Shown piece after piece: positions 62,339 to 64,000 of a DNA stretch of 64,000 nucleotides (within the stretch, counting starts at the first letter, position 1; each line of letters begins with the position of its first letter). Made by a program: the position numbers and the translations under genes. The notes beneath the pieces are model-generated. The model had not been told where the DNA came from. It was given only the letters and a program-made list of their open reading frames with translations, and did not search any database. Source of the stretch: Streptomyces sp. NBC_01210 (GTDB lineage: Bacteria; Actinomycetota; Actinomycetes; Streptomycetales; Streptomycetaceae); assembly GCF_036010325.1 (NCBI RefSeq), contig NZ_CP108549.1, positions 868,001 through 932,000 of the forward strand, written 5' to 3'.

Positions 62339-62407
62339 CCTGACGAACTCTGCGTCCGGAGCGCGGGGCAGCGCGGAAACGGGTGGCACGCGGTCGCGTG
62401 CTCCGCA

Positions 62408-62413
62408 TAGCTT
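62408..62413 (+). promoter_or_regulatory. -10-like element of the MFS gene
   Basis: TAGCTT ends 8 bases before the GTG start at 62422 with no ribosome site, so a leaderless transcript is likely. Confidence 0.3.
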
Positions 62414-62421
62414 GTGCGCTC

Positions 62422-63888
62422 GTGACTGATGATCCGGAGCGCTCGTCGAGTGGCTCGGCCGCTTCCACAGAACGGACCGTGCCGGTCTCCGACAAATGGA
62501 CAGCGACAGCTGATCGCCCGCCGACGCAATCCGTAACGGCTGAGCGATTGTTCTCCGGAACCTACGTTGCAGCCACATCCTGCTTCACCGCGGTGATGTT
62601 CCTGACCGGGCTCGCCGCCCTGGCAGTGGTCCCCACATTGCCGGCGGCTGCGCGGGACTTGGACGGATTGTCGCTCTACCCGCTGGTGGCAGGATGCTTC
62701 GTGGCCGCGAGTCTGCTCGGCGGGGTGCTCGGCGGTCATTGGGCAGACCGTGTCGGGGCGCAGCGTCCACTGGCGGCGGGCATGGTGCTGGCGGTAGTCA
62801 CCCTGCTGGTCTCGGGCGCCAGCACCTCGATCTGGCAACTGGCGGCCGGGCGCTTCCTGGACGGGCTGGCGGGCGGGATGGTCGCGGTGTCGGTCAACAC
62901 CGCTATCGGCCAGGCCTACCCCGACCGCCTGCGCCCGCGCGTTCTGGCGTTGATGAGTGCCTGCTGGATCGTCCCGTCGCTGGTCGGTCCTCCGCTGGCG
63001 GGGCTGGTGGCCGAGTGGTGGTCCTGGCGCGCGGTGTTCTTCGGTCTGGCAGCCCTCACCGTGCTGCCCGCGCTGGTAGTGGTGGCCATGCTGCGCGGTC
63101 CTTCCTGGGCGGCCGCGCCCGCGCCGTCGGGGGGCATGCCGCCGCGCCCGGCACCGATGGTCGCGACAGCGGTAAGCCTGGGTGCGGCGTTGGGGCAGTA
63201 CGGCGTCTCCGGCTGGGACAGGCGCCACCTGCTGTTCGCGGCGGGCGGGCTCGCCCTGCTGGCGGCGTTCACGCCGCGGCTGCTGCCGCCGGGCACGTGG
63301 CGTGCCGCGCGCGGCCTGCCGGCCACGGTCCTGCTGCGCGGCCTGGGCTCAGGCGTGTTCTTCACCCTGGAGGCCTACGTGCCCCTGCTGCTGGTCACCG
63401 ACCGGGACGCGCCTCCCGTGGTGATCGGCCTGGCATTCACAGGCGCCGCCATGGCCTGGGCCGGCTCCTCCTGGATGCAGGGCCGTCTGCTTGAGCACTG
63501 CCCCCGCCACCGCTTGGTCGTGGCCGGTGCAGTGGTGCAGGCGGCGGCGATCGCGCTCGCGGTCGCCGGGACGCTTCCAGTGACGCCTGCGTACACCGCC
63601 GCATCGGCCATGATCGTCGCGGCCGTCGGCATGGGTATGTACGCCCCTTCCCTCACCGTGCTGTCACTCACCCACAGCCCGCCCGGTCGGCAGGGCTATG
63701 CCAGCAGCGCGATGCAGACCACCCAGAACCTGGGCCAGATAACGGTGTTGGGCGTGTCCTCTGCCCTGTTCAACGCCTGCCTGGGCGCCGGCTCGACCGA
63801 AGCCGTCGGCTACGGCGCCGCCTTCGGCCTGCTGCTCGCACCGTGCATCCTGGCCGCCCTGCTCGCCGCCCGCGCCCGCAGCGCGTGA
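62422..63888 (+). CDS. MFS transporter
   Basis: A 488-residue permease. After ~50 polar residues, about 12 transmembrane helices follow, with the MFS loop motif G-G-H-W-A-D-R-V-G near residue 105 and L-D-G-L-A-G-G-M. The C-terminal half repeats the pattern. The sequence resembles drug/metabolite-type exporters, but the substrate is not evident. The GTG at 62422 was chosen on the basis of a -10 element right before it; an upstream TTG/ATG-less extension is weakly supported. It is not in the mannosidase regulon by any visible operator. Confidence 0.8.
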   Translation: MTDDPERSSSGSAASTERTVPVSDKWTATADRPPTQSVTAERLFSGTYVAATSCFTAVMFLTGLAALAVVPTLPAAARDLDGLSLYPLVAGCFVAASLLGGVLGGHWADRVGAQRPLAAGMVLAVVTLLVSGASTSIWQLAAGRFLDGLAGGMVAVSVNTAIGQAYPDRLRPRVLALMSACWIVPSLVGPPLAGLVAEWWSWRAVFFGLAALTVLPALVVVAMLRGPSWAAAPAPSGGMPPRPAPMVATAVSLGAALGQYGVSGWDRRHLLFAAGGLALLAAFTPRLLPPGTWRAARGLPATVLLRGLGSGVFFTLEAYVPLLLVTDRDAPPVVIGLAFTGAAMAWAGSSWMQGRLLEHCPRHRLVVAGAVVQAAAIALAVAGTLPVTPAYTAASAMIVAAVGMGMYAPSLTVLSLTHSPPGRQGYASSAMQTTQNLGQITVLGVSSALFNACLGAGSTEAVGYGAAFGLLLAPCILAALLAARARSA

Positions 63889-63900
63889 GCCGAACCGCGC

Positions 63901-64000
63901 CTACCTGCGCGGCTTCCAAGCCGCAGCGAAGTCCACTTCGGACGCGGGCAGCACCCGGATACTCCGCCCGGGAAAGTCGATGTGCCGGAAGATCTCGTTG
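63901..64000 (-). CDS. 3' end of an unidentified gene (partial)
   Basis: The last 32 codons of a minus-strand gene entering from beyond the window: N-E-I-F-R-H-I-D-F-P-G-R-S-I-R-V-L-P and the ending A-A-A-W-K-P-R-R, then TAG. Third positions are G/C-rich and the sequence reads like real protein. Only 12 bases separate it from the MFS stop on the opposite strand. Too short to classify. Confidence 0.55.
   Translation of the reverse strand, partial: NEIFRHIDFPGRSIRVLPASEVDFAAAWKPRR

Noticed and set aside
59045..62578. 1,177-codon open frame on the minus strand
   Set aside because: It is antisense to the GH92 gene, which has signature motifs and correct codon bias. Long antisense frames are common in high-GC genomes.
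1..64000. Mobile element, integrase or prophage signatures
   Set aside because: No transposase, integrase, terminal inverted repeats or tRNA attachment site was found; the interruptions have local duplication or deletion signatures instead.

Overview
The window is about 72% G+C with strong third-position G/C bias, GTG/TTG starts, translationally coupled genes, mycothiol-linked enzymes and actinomycete-specific families (DUF6153, DUF6777, streptophobe, FHA-ABC). It is a stretch of Streptomyces or close-relative chromosome. No rRNA, tRNA, CRISPR array, phage or insertion sequence was seen.

Layout. (a) 0.8-7.4 kb: a sugar locus with a PfkB kinase divergent from a DeoR-GH4-GH38 operon; a palindromic operator lies between them and the GH38 mannosidase is frameshifted. 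(b) 7.5-10.8 kb: single housekeeping or hypothetical genes (SRPBCC, DUF488, mycothiol-dependent isomerase family, methyltransferase). (c) 10.8-13.7 kb: a Met/His-rich metal-handling cluster (DUF6153, GMDH lipoprotein, permease) behind a CsoR-like inverted repeat; the permease is frameshifted by a 19-bp tandem duplication. (d) 13.8-17.4 kb: a two-gene VWA operon, a beta-hydroxyacid dehydrogenase and zinc-free ribosomal protein L31 with a Zur-type box. (e) 17.5-24.4 kb: an FHA-FHA-ABC exporter with a soluble Ser/Thr kinase, a streptophobe membrane protein and a DUF6777 protein.

(f) 24.4-46.2 kb is the most distinctive part: a run of ten same-strand genes, mostly overlapping or a few bases apart, divergent from a LysR regulator. 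It encodes two giant synthases resembling the PUFA/heterocyst-glycolipid type of iterative PKS (NMO-NMO-KS-AT-ACP-KR and KS-AT-DH-PPTase), a separate ACP, an alpha/beta hydrolase, an MGT-type glycosyltransferase, a Zn-ribbon methyltransferase, a degenerate galactokinase homologue, a secreted phosphoesterase, an MFS exporter and a TolB-like protein. I infer that it makes, glycosylates, methylates and possibly exports an unusual polyketide or fatty-acyl glycolipid.

(g) 46.3-57.6 kb: a cold-shock protein with a structured leader, GNAT, amino-acid permease, orphan antitoxin-like protein, an NTF2/PadR pair sharing a 38-bp palindromic operator, a PrmC-like methyltransferase, and a LysR plus PLP-decarboxylase pair. 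(h) 57.1-62.3 kb: a truncated amino-acid-binding lipoprotein, a broken GH84 hexosaminidase and an intact GH92 mannosidase; the last two carry related GACAAC-type operators. Together with GH38 and GH4 this points to degradation of mannose/GlcNAc-rich glycans. (i) The window ends with an MFS transporter and the 3' end of an unknown minus-strand gene.

An unusual number of genes are interrupted (GH38, permease, binding protein, GH84, a fragment after the 53.4 kb methyltransferase, possibly the kinase tail). Real decay and sequencing error cannot be separated from the sequence alone, but the tandem duplication and the in-frame stop have clear mechanistic signatures.
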